From: Flavobacteriaceae bacterium PS02337
GTDB lineage: Bacteria; Bacteroidota; Bacteroidia; Flavobacteriales; Flavobacteriaceae
Assembly (NCBI GenBank): GCA_029959285.1
Contig: JASCOE010000001.1
Location: forward strand, 372,001 to 436,000
Direction of reading: 5' to 3'
Length of the DNA stretch: 64,000 bases
Each line of letters begins with the position of its first letter. Position 1 is the first letter of the stretch. The notes below the pieces were generated by a model. The model did not search any database. It saw only the letters and a list, made by a program, of their open reading frames with translations, and was not told where the DNA came from. The translations under genes were made by a program, and so were the position numbers. This document shows, in pieces, positions 26,823 through 36,276 of this stretch.

Positions 26823-28325
26823 TTATTCTAAAGTTTTATAAACAAAATTTCTAAATTTCACACTTCCTTTTCCAATAGAACAAAGACCAATTCTTAAACC
26901 CAAAAATCCGCTTAAGACATTATGATTGTAACCTGAAACTTCTACAGAATTTTCGATTTTCTTCCAGTTTTTTCCATCAATACTATAAAACATATCGACT
27001 GTATTTTTAATGTTTTTTAAACGAAGAAACACTTTTCGCGTATGCGTATTTTTCTCCGTTGGAAATTGCCATCCTCTCAAATTGGCCAGAATATTATTTT
27101 GATCGGCTAAAATTCCTGAGTAATATTTATTATCGTAAAAAAGCACCAATCCACCAGTTGCCTCGCCTTCTATTTCCACTTCAACTTCAGCCGAATAAGA
27201 ATGTCCGCCGGGAACAACTACGAGAGGCGAACTGTTTCCAACTCCATCACCTTTTCCTTCAATTGTTAGCGTATTATTGGCAACTTTAAATCTTGATTTT
27301 TCAACTCCACTATAAAATTTCCATTGCGGTTTTAAAGCAGAATCTTCAAAATTATCACTCAACGAAAATTCAGGAAGCGATTTTCCTTCTGGTTTTGCAA
27401 TTGGTTTATCGGTTTGGATATTATCTGGAATTTTATACCATCCGTCTTTTGTCCATTCCACAGGTTGTAATAGCGTTTGGCGTCCTAGATTGTAATACTC
27501 TTTTTCATAACCATGAAAAATCATCCACCATTTTCCGTTTGCATCTTCAAAAACGGTGCTGTGTCCTTTTGACCACCAAGTTTCAGAACTGCTATTTGTA
27601 CGCACAATCGGATTATGAGGTGAATTTTCCCAAGGTCCAAAAGGCGATTTTGATCTTGCCGAAATTACCATATGACTTGTCGCTGGACCAGCCGTTCCAC
27701 CTTCTGCAACGGTTAAATAATAATATTCACCTCGCTTAAAAAGTTTCGGACCTTCCATACAAAAACATTCGATACTCCATTGACGCGGAATTTTCCATCC
27801 ATCGTAAACGTGTTTTAATTCGCTCGTTACCGAAAGTCCGTCTTTTGATAAAGCTACATAACCGCCATTGCTGAAATACAAAAAGCGATTTCCTTTATCA
27901 TCAATTACGTGTCCAGGATCTATGTTTCCAATTTTCAAATCTACAGGTTCGCTCCAAGGTCCGTTAATAGAATCGGCAGTAACTACAAAATTGGTATTAT
28001 TGGCAGGAAAATAGATGTAATATTTATTGTTGTATTTAATTAAATCGGGCGCCCAAACTGCTCCAACATATTTAGAAAGTGCATTTGTAATAGGTTGCCA
28101 ATTCATCAAATCGGTCGAATGCCAGATTAAAAGTCCGGGATAATAATCAAAGGAAGAATGAACGACATAATAATCTTTTCCGTCGCGCAACAAACTCGGA
28201 TCGGGATAATCGCCCGCAAAAATCGGATTGCTATATTGTCCTTGTTTTAAACTTTTTTCAGATTGTGATTGAGAAAATCCATAATAAGAAAACAAAACTA
28301 AAATAGAGAGGTATATTTTATTCAT
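26823..28325 (-). CDS. Glycoside hydrolase family 43 protein (beta-xylosidase/arabinofuranosidase type)
   Basis: A 500-residue secreted enzyme. I place the start at 28325 (MNKIYLSILVLFSYYGFS signal peptide), because a promoter element overlaps the codon at 28352. The five-bladed propeller domain shows GDYPDPSLLRDGKDYYVVHS (catalytic base Asp), VWAPDLIKYNNKYYIYF (Asp), and CMEGPKLFKRGEYYYL (catalytic acid Glu). The last 180 residues are a concanavalin-like beta-sandwich (LVVVPGGHSYSAEVEVEIEG). Substrate is probably a xylan- or arabinan-type side chain. No SusC/SusD pair or regulator adjoins it, so it is not in a classic polysaccharide utilisation locus within this window. Confidence 0.9.
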   Translation of the reverse strand: MNKIYLSILVLFSYYGFSQSQSEKSLKQGQYSNPIFAGDYPDPSLLRDGKDYYVVHSSFDYYPGLLIWHSTDLMNWQPITNALSKYVGAVWAPDLIKYNNKYYIYFPANNTNFVVTADSINGPWSEPVDLKIGNIDPGHVIDDKGNRFLYFSNGGYVALSKDGLSVTSELKHVYDGWKIPRQWSIECFCMEGPKLFKRGEYYYLTVAEGGTAGPATSHMVISARSKSPFGPWENSPHNPIVRTNSSSETWWSKGHSTVFEDANGKWWMIFHGYEKEYYNLGRQTLLQPVEWTKDGWYKIPDNIQTDKPIAKPEGKSLPEFSLSDNFEDSALKPQWKFYSGVEKSRFKVANNTLTIEGKGDGVGNSSPLVVVPGGHSYSAEVEVEIEGEATGGLVLFYDNKYYSGILADQNNILANLRGWQFPTEKNTHTRKVFLRLKNIKNTVDMFYSIDGKNWKKIENSVEVSGYNHNVLSGFLGLRIGLCSIGKGSVKFRNFVYKTLE

Positions 28326-28349
28326 AAGATTATGTTTTGATATTTTTTT

Positions 28350-28357
28350 CAAATATA
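28350..28357 (-). promoter_or_regulatory. Promoter -7 element for the GH43 gene
   Basis: TATATTTG on the minus strand. It overlaps the most upstream possible start codon at 28352 and thus supports the start at 28325. Confidence 0.6.
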
Positions 28358-28758
28358 GTCAAAAAGACCATAAGGTTTGTTGTGAAGATAAATTTGTTGA
28401 TGGTAACGCAGAGATGCACGAAGAATTTCGCAGAGATTCGCAAAGTTTTTTATGAAAGAAGTTAAAATTAATCTCGCAAAGTCGCAGAGGCGCAAATTTT
28501 TTGGACTAGTTTGTCATTTCGAGGAACGAGAAATCTCCACAAGAAGCTCGACAAAGATTGGCTCTTTTAGGAGCGGAGTTACTAGCGGAGATTTCTCGTT
28601 CCTCGAAATGACAAACTGCATGGTTAATCCTTAACTTAAAAACAAAAACGTTGCGCCTCTGCGACTTTTCGAGAACTAAATTCAAAAAAATCTTAGCGAA
28701 TCTCTGTGCTTTTTCTCAGCGAATCTCAACGTAATATTAAAATCTCGATTCTATTGCT
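28358..28758. repeat. Gene-free stretch with three nested inverted repeats
   Basis: The inner pair is perfect over 31 bases (28508-28538 with 28587-28617; ends TTGTCATTTCGAGG). The middle pair has one mismatch over 23 bases (28473-28495 with 28651-28673; GTCGCAGAGGCGCAA). The outer pair is imperfect (about 28430-28450 with 28687-28712; GCAGAGATTCGC). The stretch lies between divergent GH43 and metG genes. Short frames inside it look accidental. Confidence 0.85.
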
Positions 28759-28766
28759 TATTTTTG
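28759..28766 (+). promoter_or_regulatory. Promoter -7 element for metG
   Basis: TATTTTTG, 19 bases before the metG ATG, immediately after the nested repeat block. Confidence 0.55.
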
Positions 28767-28785
28767 CACTCAATAAAATTGAGTT

Positions 28786-30921
28786 ATGACACAGAATCCA
28801 AAAAGATATACGATCACGGCGGCATTGCCTTACACCAATGGACCAATTCATATTGGGCATTTGGCGGGGGTTTACGTGCCTGCAGATATATATTCGAGAT
28901 ACTTAAGATTGCAAGGAAAAGATGTAGCATTTATCTGCGGAAGCGATGAACACGGCGTTGCAATTTCTATGAAAGCAAAAAAAGAAGGAATTACACCACA
29001 ACAAGTTATTGATAAATACGACGGAATTATCCGTAAATCGTTTTCAGATTTCGGAATTTCATTCAATAATTATTCTAGAACTTCGGCGAAAATTCATCAT
29101 GATACGGCTTCAGAATTCTTTAGGACTTTGTATGATAAAGGCGATTTTATTGAAGAAGTTACCGAACAATTATACGATGCAAAAGCAGATCAGTTTTTAG
29201 CAGACCGTTTTGTGGTTGGAACTTGTCCAAAATGTGGAAATGAAGGAGCTTATGGTGATCAATGTGAAAATTGCGGTTCTACTTTGAACGCAACAGATTT
29301 GATTAATCCAAAATCTACGATTACGGGAGAAACTCCAATTCTTAAAGAAACAAAACACTGGTTTTTACCTTTAGACAGATATTCTGATTTCTTAACAAAA
29401 TGGATTTTAGAAGGCCATAAAAATGATTGGAAACCTAACGTTTATGGACAAGTAAAATCTTGGATCGACGGCGGATTGGAACCTCGTGCGGTAACGCGTG
29501 ACCTTGATTGGGGAATTGACGTTCCGGTTGAAGGCGCTGAAGGAAAAAAATTATATGTTTGGTTTGATGCACCAATAGGTTACATTTCTTCTACAAAAGA
29601 ATGGGCGGCGCGCGAAGGAAAAGATTGGGAACCGTATTGGAAAGATGAAGAAACAAAATTGGTTCACTTTATCGGAAAAGACAATATTGTTTTTCACTGT
29701 ATTATTTTCCCAGCGATGTTAAAAGCTGAAGAAAGTTATATTTTACCAGACAACGTTCCAGCAAATGAGTTTTTGAATTTGGAAGGAAATAAACTTTCAA
29801 CTTCTAAAAACTGGGCAGTTTGGTTGCACGAATATTTAGAAGAATTTCCAGATAAGCAAGATGTTTTGCGTTACGCCTTAACATCAAATGCTCCTGAAAC
29901 AAAAGATAACGATTTTACTTGGAAAGATTTTCAAGCTAGAAATAACAACGAATTAGTTGCTATTTTCGGAAACTTCGTGAATCGTGTTGTGGTTTTAACC
30001 AACAAATATTACGAAGGTGTTATTCCAACTCCTAATGAATTTTCTGAAGTTGACGAACAAACTTTAGCAGAATTAAAAGCGTATCCAGCTGTAATTTCAA
30101 GTTCAGTTGAGCGTTACAGATTCCGTGAAGCTTTGGGTGAATTGATGAATGTGGCTCGTTTAGGAAATAAATATCTTGCAGACGAAGAGCCTTGGAAAGT
30201 TATGAAAGATAATCCAGAACGTGTAAAAACTCAAATGTATGTGGCATTGCAAATTGCTGCTGCGTTGAGCGTTTTGGCTGAACCGTTTTTACCTTTTACA
30301 GCGGCTAAATTGTCTAAAATTTTGAATTTAGGTGATCTTAAAGAACATTTTGCTGGTTTCAGTAAATTTTTAAAAGAAAAAGATCGTGATGCAAAAGACA
30401 TTATTATTGATAAAACTTTAGGTTGGAATGACATTTCTGAAAACTCAGATTTAATTCCGGCTGGACATAAAATTGGTGAAGCAGAATTGCTTTTCGCTAA
30501 AATTGAAGACGAAGAAATACAAAAACAAGTTGATAAATTGGAAGCGACAAAAACCGCAAACATTGCTGAAAACAAACAAGTAGAACCACAGAAAGATTTA
30601 ATTCAATTTGAGGATTTCTTAAAAATGGATATTCGTATCGGAACTATTTTGGAAGCTGAAAAAACGCCAAAAACTAAGAAACTTTTAACTCTTAAAGTAG
30701 ATACTGGAATTGATGTTCGTACTATTGTTTCTGGAATTGCAGAAAGTTTTTCTCCAGAAGAAATAATCGGAAAACGTGTTTCTGTTCTAGCTAACTTAGC
30801 ACCAAGAGAAATCGCTAAAGTTGAAAGTCAAGGAATGATCTTGATGACAACAAATGCAGAAGGAAAATTGATTTTTGTAAATCCAGATGCTGATGCACCA
30901 AATGGAGAAACTGTAAATTAA
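28786..30921 (+). CDS. metG: Methionyl-tRNA synthetase with fused C-terminal tRNA-binding domain
   Basis: A 711-residue class I synthetase. HIGH motif at 22-25 ([12 protein letters not shown]), a zinc site [29 protein letters not shown], the KMSKS-equivalent [11 protein letters not shown] near 337, and the anticodon-binding helical domain. The last 110 residues form an OB-fold tRNA-binding domain ([20 protein letters not shown]), which mediates dimerisation and tRNA grip. The full length with this appended domain is normal for many bacteria. A strong terminator follows. Confidence 0.98.
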   Translation: MTQNPKRYTITAALPYTNGPIHIGHLAGVYVPADIYSRYLRLQGKDVAFICGSDEHGVAISMKAKKEGITPQQVIDKYDGIIRKSFSDFGISFNNYSRTSAKIHHDTASEFFRTLYDKGDFIEEVTEQLYDAKADQFLADRFVVGTCPKCGNEGAYGDQCENCGSTLNATDLINPKSTITGETPILKETKHWFLPLDRYSDFLTKWILEGHKNDWKPNVYGQVKSWIDGGLEPRAVTRDLDWGIDVPVEGAEGKKLYVWFDAPIGYISSTKEWAAREGKDWEPYWKDEETKLVHFIGKDNIVFHCIIFPAMLKAEESYILPDNVPANEFLNLEGNKLSTSKNWAVWLHEYLEEFPDKQDVLRYALTSNAPETKDNDFTWKDFQARNNNELVAIFGNFVNRVVVLTNKYYEGVIPTPNEFSEVDEQTLAELKAYPAVISSSVERYRFREALGELMNVARLGNKYLADEEPWKVMKDNPERVKTQMYVALQIAAALSVLAEPFLPFTAAKLSKILNLGDLKEHFAGFSKFLKEKDRDAKDIIIDKTLGWNDISENSDLIPAGHKIGEAELLFAKIEDEEIQKQVDKLEATKTANIAENKQVEPQKDLIQFEDFLKMDIRIGTILEAEKTPKTKKLLTLKVDTGIDVRTIVSGIAESFSPEEIIGKRVSVLANLAPREIAKVESQGMILMTTNAEGKLIFVNPDADAPNGETVN

Positions 30922-30937
30922 ATATTTATATATTTAT

Positions 30938-30980
30938 AAATTGCGTGAGTCGATTAAACTTTAATTGATTCACGCAATTT
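30938..30980 (+). terminator. Terminator after metG
   Basis: AAATTGCGTGA...TCACGCAATTT with an internal extension (TCGATTAAA/TTTAATTGA) makes a long stem, 16 bases after the stop codon, followed by T-rich sequence. Confidence 0.85.
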
Positions 30981-31025
30981 TATTTTTAAATTATACATCA
31001 AAAAACTTGAAAAAATAAACTAAAA

Positions 31026-31919
31026 ATGAAACTCACAAAACCAAGATTAGCACTAATTAGTGGTATTCTCTGCATATCGATTTTTCCGATATTGGTAAAA
31101 TTGCGTTTAACTCCAGGATTAATTTCGGCTTTTTACAGAATGTTTTTTGCCTTAATCTTGTTATTGCCTTATGTCATTTTTAGTAAAAGCTTTAAAGTGC
31201 CTAGTTTAAAATTTGCGCTTTTGGCGGCGCTTTGTGGTGTTTTATTTTCTTCTGATGTTGCAGTTTGGAATATCGCAATTCAAGATTCAAGCGCAACGCA
31301 GGCTTCGTTATTAACGAATTTATCTCCAGTTTGGGTCGGAATTGGTTCTTTTTTGTTTTTAAAATCAAAACCTGCAACCAATTTCTGGATCGGAACAATT
31401 GTTTCTTTATTCGGAATGGTAACTTTGGTTGGCTTTGAGTTTTTTATCGATTTAAACTTCAATCAAGCTTTTCTATTTGCCGTTTTGTCTGGAATCTTAT
31501 ATTCAATTTATCTTTTGGTCAGCAAAAATGTGCTTTCAGAAGTCGATGTTCTTTCGTTTATGACAATTAGTTTAACAGCTTCGAGCATTTATTTAGGAAT
31601 TCTTTGTTATTCGTTAGATCAACCTTTCACAGGATTTTCAGATATGGGTTGGTTTGTTCTCGTACTTCAAGCGGTAATTTGCCAATTGTGCGCTTGGCTT
31701 TCGATTAGTTATGCAACGCAACACATGCGCGCGACCAGAGTTTCATTGAGTTTATTGAGTCAAGCTGTAATTACATCGATTTTGGCTTGGTTGTTTTTAG
31801 AAGAAAAAATAACTTTACAAATGGTTTTCGGCGGAATCATTTTACTTTTTGGAATCCGAATTACTTTTTACGATAAAACAATTTCTTTGAAAAGGCTTTT
31901 TTCTAAAAAATTAGTGTAA
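31026..31919 (+). CDS. EamA/DMT-family transporter
   Basis: A 297-residue membrane protein with about ten helices in two EamA repeats. First repeat: LTPGLISAFYRMFFALILLL and SSATQASLLTNLSPVWVGIG. Second repeat: MTISLTASSIYLGILC and VSLSLLSQAVITSILAWLFL followed by EEKITLQM. Members export metabolites or amino acids; the substrate cannot be inferred. The next gene follows after about 160 bases containing a degenerate repeat. Confidence 0.88.
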   Translation: MKLTKPRLALISGILCISIFPILVKLRLTPGLISAFYRMFFALILLLPYVIFSKSFKVPSLKFALLAALCGVLFSSDVAVWNIAIQDSSATQASLLTNLSPVWVGIGSFLFLKSKPATNFWIGTIVSLFGMVTLVGFEFFIDLNFNQAFLFAVLSGILYSIYLLVSKNVLSEVDVLSFMTISLTASSIYLGILCYSLDQPFTGFSDMGWFVLVLQAVICQLCAWLSISYATQHMRATRVSLSLLSQAVITSILAWLFLEEKITLQMVFGGIILLFGIRITFYDKTISLKRLFSKKLV

Positions 31920-32077
31920 TTTTTAAGTTCAAGATAAAAGTCTCACGCAGATCTAGCAGATTGAGCAGATTGAATTTTAAAAATCCTTATAATTTATTAA
32001 TCGGCAGAAAAAAATTCGTGAATTCGTGGCTAAAAAACTTGAAACAAAGAAAACTTTAAACTTGAAACAAAAACACC

Positions 32078-32785
32078 ATGTTACATAAAACTAAAATACC
32101 GAACTTAAAAGTAATCGCATTTGATGCCGATGATACTTTATTTGTAAACGAACCTTATTTTCAGGAAACCGAACATAAATTTTGCGCTTTGATGGAAGAT
32201 TATCTTTCACATCAAGGCATTTCGCAGGAATTATTTAAAATTGAAATTGCCAATTTACCTTTGTACGGATACGGAATTAAAGGTTATATTCTTTCGATGA
32301 TTGAAGCGGCGATGAATATTTCTAACAACACAATTCCGATTGAAGTCGTTGAAAAAATCATTCAATACGGAAAAGAATTACTCGAAAAACCAATCGAATT
32401 ATTAGACGGAGTTGAAGAAACACTAAAGTCTTTGCACGGAAAATACAAATTGGTTGTGGCAACAAAAGGCGATTTAAAAGATCAGCAAAGCAAACTGCAT
32501 CGTTCTGGTTTAGGACACTATTTTCATCATATTGAAGTAATGTCAGACAAGCAAGAAATTGATTATGAAAAACTTATTGGTCGTCTTGATATTCAATCGC
32601 ACGAATTTTTGATGATCGGAAATTCATTAAAATCAGACGTTTTACCTGTTTTAGGAGTTGGCGGATACGCCGTTCATATTCCGTTTCACACGACTTGGGA
32701 ACACGAAAAAATTAATCATACTATAGAACACGAGCATTTTAGTTCATTTGAAACTATTGCAGAAGTTGTTCCGAATTTATTATAA
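32078..32785 (+). CDS. HAD-superfamily hydrolase
   Basis: A 235-residue cytosolic phosphatase-type protein. Motif I is AFDADDTLF (Asp16 nucleophile, Asp18), motif II lies near YKLVVATKGDLKDQQ (Thr then Lys), and motif III is FLMIGNSLKSDVLPV. A helical cap occupies about residues 25-95. Substrate unknown. Its stop codon overlaps the next start as TAATG, so the two proteins are translationally coupled. Confidence 0.88.
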   Translation: MLHKTKIPNLKVIAFDADDTLFVNEPYFQETEHKFCALMEDYLSHQGISQELFKIEIANLPLYGYGIKGYILSMIEAAMNISNNTIPIEVVEKIIQYGKELLEKPIELLDGVEETLKSLHGKYKLVVATKGDLKDQQSKLHRSGLGHYFHHIEVMSDKQEIDYEKLIGRLDIQSHEFLMIGNSLKSDVLPVLGVGGYAVHIPFHTTWEHEKINHTIEHEHFSSFETIAEVVPNLL

Positions 32786-33414
32786 TGAAAACACTTTTAG
32801 ACTTAGAAAATTGGAATAGAAAAGAGCATTTTGCGCATTTCAAACAAATGGAAGAACCTTTTTTTGGTGTCACTGTAGAAATAGATTGCACTAAAGCATA
32901 TCAAACAGCAAAAAGTTTAAATGCTTCTTTTTTCATTTTCTATTTACATAAAACTTTAGCTGCGGTAAACGCAATTGAAAATTTTAAATACCGCATTTCA
33001 GAAAATCAAATTTACATTAACGATCGTGTTGATGCGTCGGCAACAATTGGGCGCGAAGATGGCACTTTCGGATTTTCATTAATTGAATACAATCCAGATT
33101 TTAAAACATTTGAACAAATTGCATTAACAGAAATCGAACGCATTCAAAACACAACAGGACTTTTTACAAGATCTTTTGATGATGATAATGTGATTCATTT
33201 TTCGGCAATTCCTTGGTTGAATTTTAGTTCGATTACGCACGCGCGAAGTTTTACTTATCCAGACAGTTGCCCTAAAATTTCTTTTGGAAAAATGATGGTT
33301 TCTGAAACTGGAAAAAGAACGATGTCAATGGCCATTTATGTACATCACGGTTTAATGGACGGAATGCATGTTGGGCAATTTGTAGATTATTTTCAAGAAC
33401 TTATGAATCAGTAA
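32785..33414 (+). CDS. CatA-like O-acetyltransferase
   Basis: A 209-residue protein with the trimeric chloramphenicol acetyltransferase fold: WNRKEHFAHFKQMEEPFFGV at the N-terminus, FSAIPWLNFSSITHAR in the middle, and the catalytic motif YVHHGLMDGMHVGQFVDYF (about 185-203; His-His-x3-Asp-Gly). The family transfers acetyl from acetyl-CoA. In Bacteroidota such genes are common chromosomal genes, and antibiotic inactivation should not be assumed. Coupled to the HAD gene by TAATG overlap. Confidence 0.85.
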   Translation: MKTLLDLENWNRKEHFAHFKQMEEPFFGVTVEIDCTKAYQTAKSLNASFFIFYLHKTLAAVNAIENFKYRISENQIYINDRVDASATIGREDGTFGFSLIEYNPDFKTFEQIALTEIERIQNTTGLFTRSFDDDNVIHFSAIPWLNFSSITHARSFTYPDSCPKISFGKMMVSETGKRTMSMAIYVHHGLMDGMHVGQFVDYFQELMNQ

Positions 33415-33448
33415 TTTAAAACGGAATAATTCTTGTTGCATAAAAGAT

Positions 33449-34846
33449 ATGAAACAAATCTTCCTTTTTTTGTCTTTGTTTTTGAATACTGTTTTGTTCA
33501 GTCAAACAGTATTGACTTCTTATCCAATAAATTCAAAGAACAAAACAGGTTTAACAGAGGTTTTAAATGCTGAAAATACTATTACGCACGATGTATTTGC
33601 TTTTTTAGCAACTTCAGATAGTCTTTCAATTTTAAAATACAACAGTGCTTTATTCTTAAAAGAAAAAATAATTACCTCACGAAGATATGTTGAAGACAAA
33701 TCTCTAATTGGTTATAGTTTTAGCGAAGACGGAAATCCGACTTTGTATTGGTTTTCTGCTGTAGAAAAAAGCATTGTTTTGATTAAATATTATCTGCAAA
33801 ACAATACAAATCGTGCTTTAAAATTTCCTATTCCGCTTGACGAAAAATCCCTTTTGACGTATTATCAAAAAAATAATAATTTTTATTTATTGATGACCGA
33901 TCGAACTAAACAAGCAATTACGGCCTACATTTTTAAAAATGGAATGGTTGAAGAAAAATTTCTTGACTTCTCGCCTTTTATTTTCAGAGATCGAAAAACC
34001 CAGCAAAAGCCATTTAATTTGATTTTGGCAGAAAATCCGATAGAAAAAATGGATTCTGGCGAATATAATCCGCTTTATAAAGTTACTGCTAAAAGCAAAT
34101 TGTATACGCTTCCCAACCGTTTGATTTTGACTTTAGATCAAAGTCTTAGAAAAACGCAATTGTTTGATATCAATCTAGAAAATTTAGAAATAAAGGAAAA
34201 GACTTTTCTACAGCCCACTTCTGAGAAAAATCCAAAACGGTCTAACTCTTTTTACCACGAAAACAAATTGTACCAAATCAGCGCTAATTCTGAACAGCTT
34301 TTATTTGATATTAAAGGTTATGAATCGGGCGAATCTATAAAAAGATTTTCTGTTTCAAAAAAAGATACGATTCAATTTAAAAATTCTCCTTTATTGATGC
34401 AGATAAACGATCGCAGACCAAAAGAATTAAAAAATACCGGTAAGTTTTTGCAAGAATTGGCATCGACAGATATTGGCGTTTCTGTTTTTAAAAATAAGCA
34501 AAATCTATTTCTCACTTTGGGCGGAACAGGAGTCGATTCAAAAGTGGTTTCTTTAAATGCTTTTAATATGATGGATGACTTTTACGCAGATTTTCCTTCA
34601 CCAAATTATTATAATTTGGACACTAATTATTCGGTATTTTTTGAAAGTGTTTGGACTAAAAAATTAGAAACCACAACTCAAAATCATGAACCGCTTGCAG
34701 CCGACAAAATCTATAATTTTATAGCTAATCGTAAAGAAGTTTTTCTTCCGAATATTTTAAAATTAAGCGATTACAGTATTTTAGGTTATTATGACCTCAA
34801 TTCTAAAGAATATATTTTACGAAAATTCACCGACGGATTTAATTAA
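33449..34846 (+). CDS. Secreted protein of unknown function, paralogue 1
   Basis: A 465-residue protein with a signal peptide (MKQIFLFLSLFLNTVLFSQ). No known domain is recognised. It is clearly paralogous to the protein at 36277-37719: both have SQTVL after cleavage, ILKYN at 61-65, SEDGNPTLYW at 92-101, FKNSP, and a shared end RKFTDGF. The repeated strand-and-turn character (YRLLMTDR-type blades) suggests a beta-propeller-like or adhesin-like fold, which is a guess. The two copies flank an OmpA porin gene, so a shared envelope role is plausible. Confidence 0.8.
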   Translation: MKQIFLFLSLFLNTVLFSQTVLTSYPINSKNKTGLTEVLNAENTITHDVFAFLATSDSLSILKYNSALFLKEKIITSRRYVEDKSLIGYSFSEDGNPTLYWFSAVEKSIVLIKYYLQNNTNRALKFPIPLDEKSLLTYYQKNNNFYLLMTDRTKQAITAYIFKNGMVEEKFLDFSPFIFRDRKTQQKPFNLILAENPIEKMDSGEYNPLYKVTAKSKLYTLPNRLILTLDQSLRKTQLFDINLENLEIKEKTFLQPTSEKNPKRSNSFYHENKLYQISANSEQLLFDIKGYESGESIKRFSVSKKDTIQFKNSPLLMQINDRRPKELKNTGKFLQELASTDIGVSVFKNKQNLFLTLGGTGVDSKVVSLNAFNMMDDFYADFPSPNYYNLDTNYSVFFESVWTKKLETTTQNHEPLAADKIYNFIANRKEVFLPNILKLSDYSILGYYDLNSKEYILRKFTDGFN

Positions 34847-34989
34847 ATCTATTCATTATCAAACACTTATTCTTTCTCAAAAATTTACCTATTCCACATT
34901 ACCCTATTCTGATACTTTTTTGACTTATAAAGGAAGTATTTACTTACAATATATTGTTGTTTTGACCCAAATTTAAAATCTCAATAACA

Positions 34990-36117
34990 ATGAAAAAAAT
35001 TGTAATGACTCTTGCATTTGCCCTAGCGTTAACTGGAGTACATGCGCAAACAGAAAGCAACTCTCGTTTTAATAAATGGTCTATAGAATTAGACGGCGGA
35101 TTGACAAAACCACAAAGACCTTTTTCTTCTGGTTATGCAACAAATACTCCAAGCCCGTGGGTTGGTGATTTTGGAGTACGTTATATGTTTAACAATAAAT
35201 TTGGTTTAAAAGCCGATTTTGGATACAATAGTTTTACTGCAAAAAATAATTCTTTAGATTTTGATTCAAAATACTACAGAGTAAATCTTCAAGCAGTAGC
35301 TAACTTAGGTCGTATCATGAATTTTGAAACTTGGACTAATACATTTGGTTTATTAGGTCATGCTGGTTTTGGGTATGCTCAATTAAGAAATGATAATTTT
35401 AAAGGAGCAGATGAAGTAGGTAATTTCATTGCTGGTGTAACTGGACAAATAAGATTATCAAACCGAGTAGCTTTGACTGGAGATTTCTCTACTATTTTAA
35501 ATGCTTCTCAAGACCGTACTTTTGATGGAGCTTCTCTTGAAGGCAACAGAGGTTTTTCTGGATTAATTTTTAACGGAACTGTTGGTTTAAATGTGTATTT
35601 AGGTAAAAATACTAAACATGCTGACTGGACTGCAGATTCTCAAAACAGTGTTGATCTTTCTGCTTTAGAAAACAAATTAGCAGATCTTGAAGAACAAATC
35701 AAAAACAGACCAGCACAAAAAGAAGTAGTTGTTGAAAAACAAGCGCCTGCTCAACCTGTTGATAACGACTTAATCAAAAGAATGATTAATGACAAGTATT
35801 ACAGCGTGTATTTTGATTTTAATAAAACAACACCAATCGAAAACTCAACTGCGGCAATCGATGTTGTTTTAAATTATTTAAGAAAAAATCCATCTGCAAA
35901 ACTAGATCTTGTTGGTTATGCAGATCAAGTTGGAAGCGCAGATTACAATGAGAAATTATCTTACACTAGAGCAAACAATGTAAAAACGATTTTCGAAAAA
36001 GCTGGAATTGCTTCTTCTCGTTTAAATGTTTTAGCAAATGGTGCAGATACATCAATTCAAAAAGATTCTGATGAAGCTAGAAGACTAGCAAGAAGAGTAA
36101 CCTTTATCGTAAAATAA
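34990..36117 (+). CDS. OmpA-family outer-membrane protein (beta-barrel plus peptidoglycan-binding domain)
   Basis: A 375-residue protein with signal peptide MKKIVMTLAFALALTGVHAQ. Residues about 30-205 are an eight-stranded-barrel type domain (WSIELDGGLTKPQ; GDFGVRYMFNNKFGLKADFG). A short helical linker with LENKLADLEEQIKNR follows. The C-terminal OmpA domain has YYSVYFDFNKTTP, KLDLVGYADQVGSADYNEKL and ARRLARRVTFIVK. It anchors the outer membrane to peptidoglycan. A terminator follows. It lies between the two paralogous secreted-protein genes. Confidence 0.93.
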   Translation: MKKIVMTLAFALALTGVHAQTESNSRFNKWSIELDGGLTKPQRPFSSGYATNTPSPWVGDFGVRYMFNNKFGLKADFGYNSFTAKNNSLDFDSKYYRVNLQAVANLGRIMNFETWTNTFGLLGHAGFGYAQLRNDNFKGADEVGNFIAGVTGQIRLSNRVALTGDFSTILNASQDRTFDGASLEGNRGFSGLIFNGTVGLNVYLGKNTKHADWTADSQNSVDLSALENKLADLEEQIKNRPAQKEVVVEKQAPAQPVDNDLIKRMINDKYYSVYFDFNKTTPIENSTAAIDVVLNYLRKNPSAKLDLVGYADQVGSADYNEKLSYTRANNVKTIFEKAGIASSRLNVLANGADTSIQKDSDEARRLARRVTFIVK

Positions 36118-36140
36118 TCGCTTTTCTTATTTCAGGAATT

Positions 36141-36168
36141 AAGCCTCAAAGAATTTTCTTTGGGGCTT
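36141..36168 (+). terminator. Terminator after the OmpA porin gene
   Basis: AAGCCTCAAAGAATTTTCTT...GGGGCTT stem followed by nine T residues. Confidence 0.85.
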
Positions 36169-36245
36169 TTTTTTTATTTTCAAAAACAGAAAATTGCATT
36201 TTAAATCTTCTAAAATTTGATTTACTAAAAAATCATTTATTTCAT

Positions 36246-36253
36246 TAAATTTG
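36246..36253 (+). promoter_or_regulatory. Promoter -7 element for paralogue 2
   Basis: TAAATTTG, 23 bases before the ATG at 36277, downstream of the OmpA terminator, so paralogue 2 can be expressed on its own. Confidence 0.55.
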
Positions 36254-36276
36254 AAAATATATCTCATCAAATTCTA

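Noticed and set aside
26823-28325. Polysaccharide utilisation locus
   Set aside because: Only one GH43 gene is present, with no SusC/SusD pair, sensor or other glycosidase nearby.
28358-28758. CRISPR array
   Set aside because: The repeats are inverted pairs of differing sequence, not regularly spaced direct repeats, and no cas genes are present.
32785-33414. Chloramphenicol resistance gene
   Set aside because: The fold and HHxxxDG motif match the family, but there is no mobile context and such genes are common chromosomal genes in Bacteroidota; resistance is not supported.
34791-34976. Small gene between paralogue 1 and the OmpA porin gene
   Set aside because: It overlaps the end of paralogue 1 in another frame and has no promoter or conserved features.
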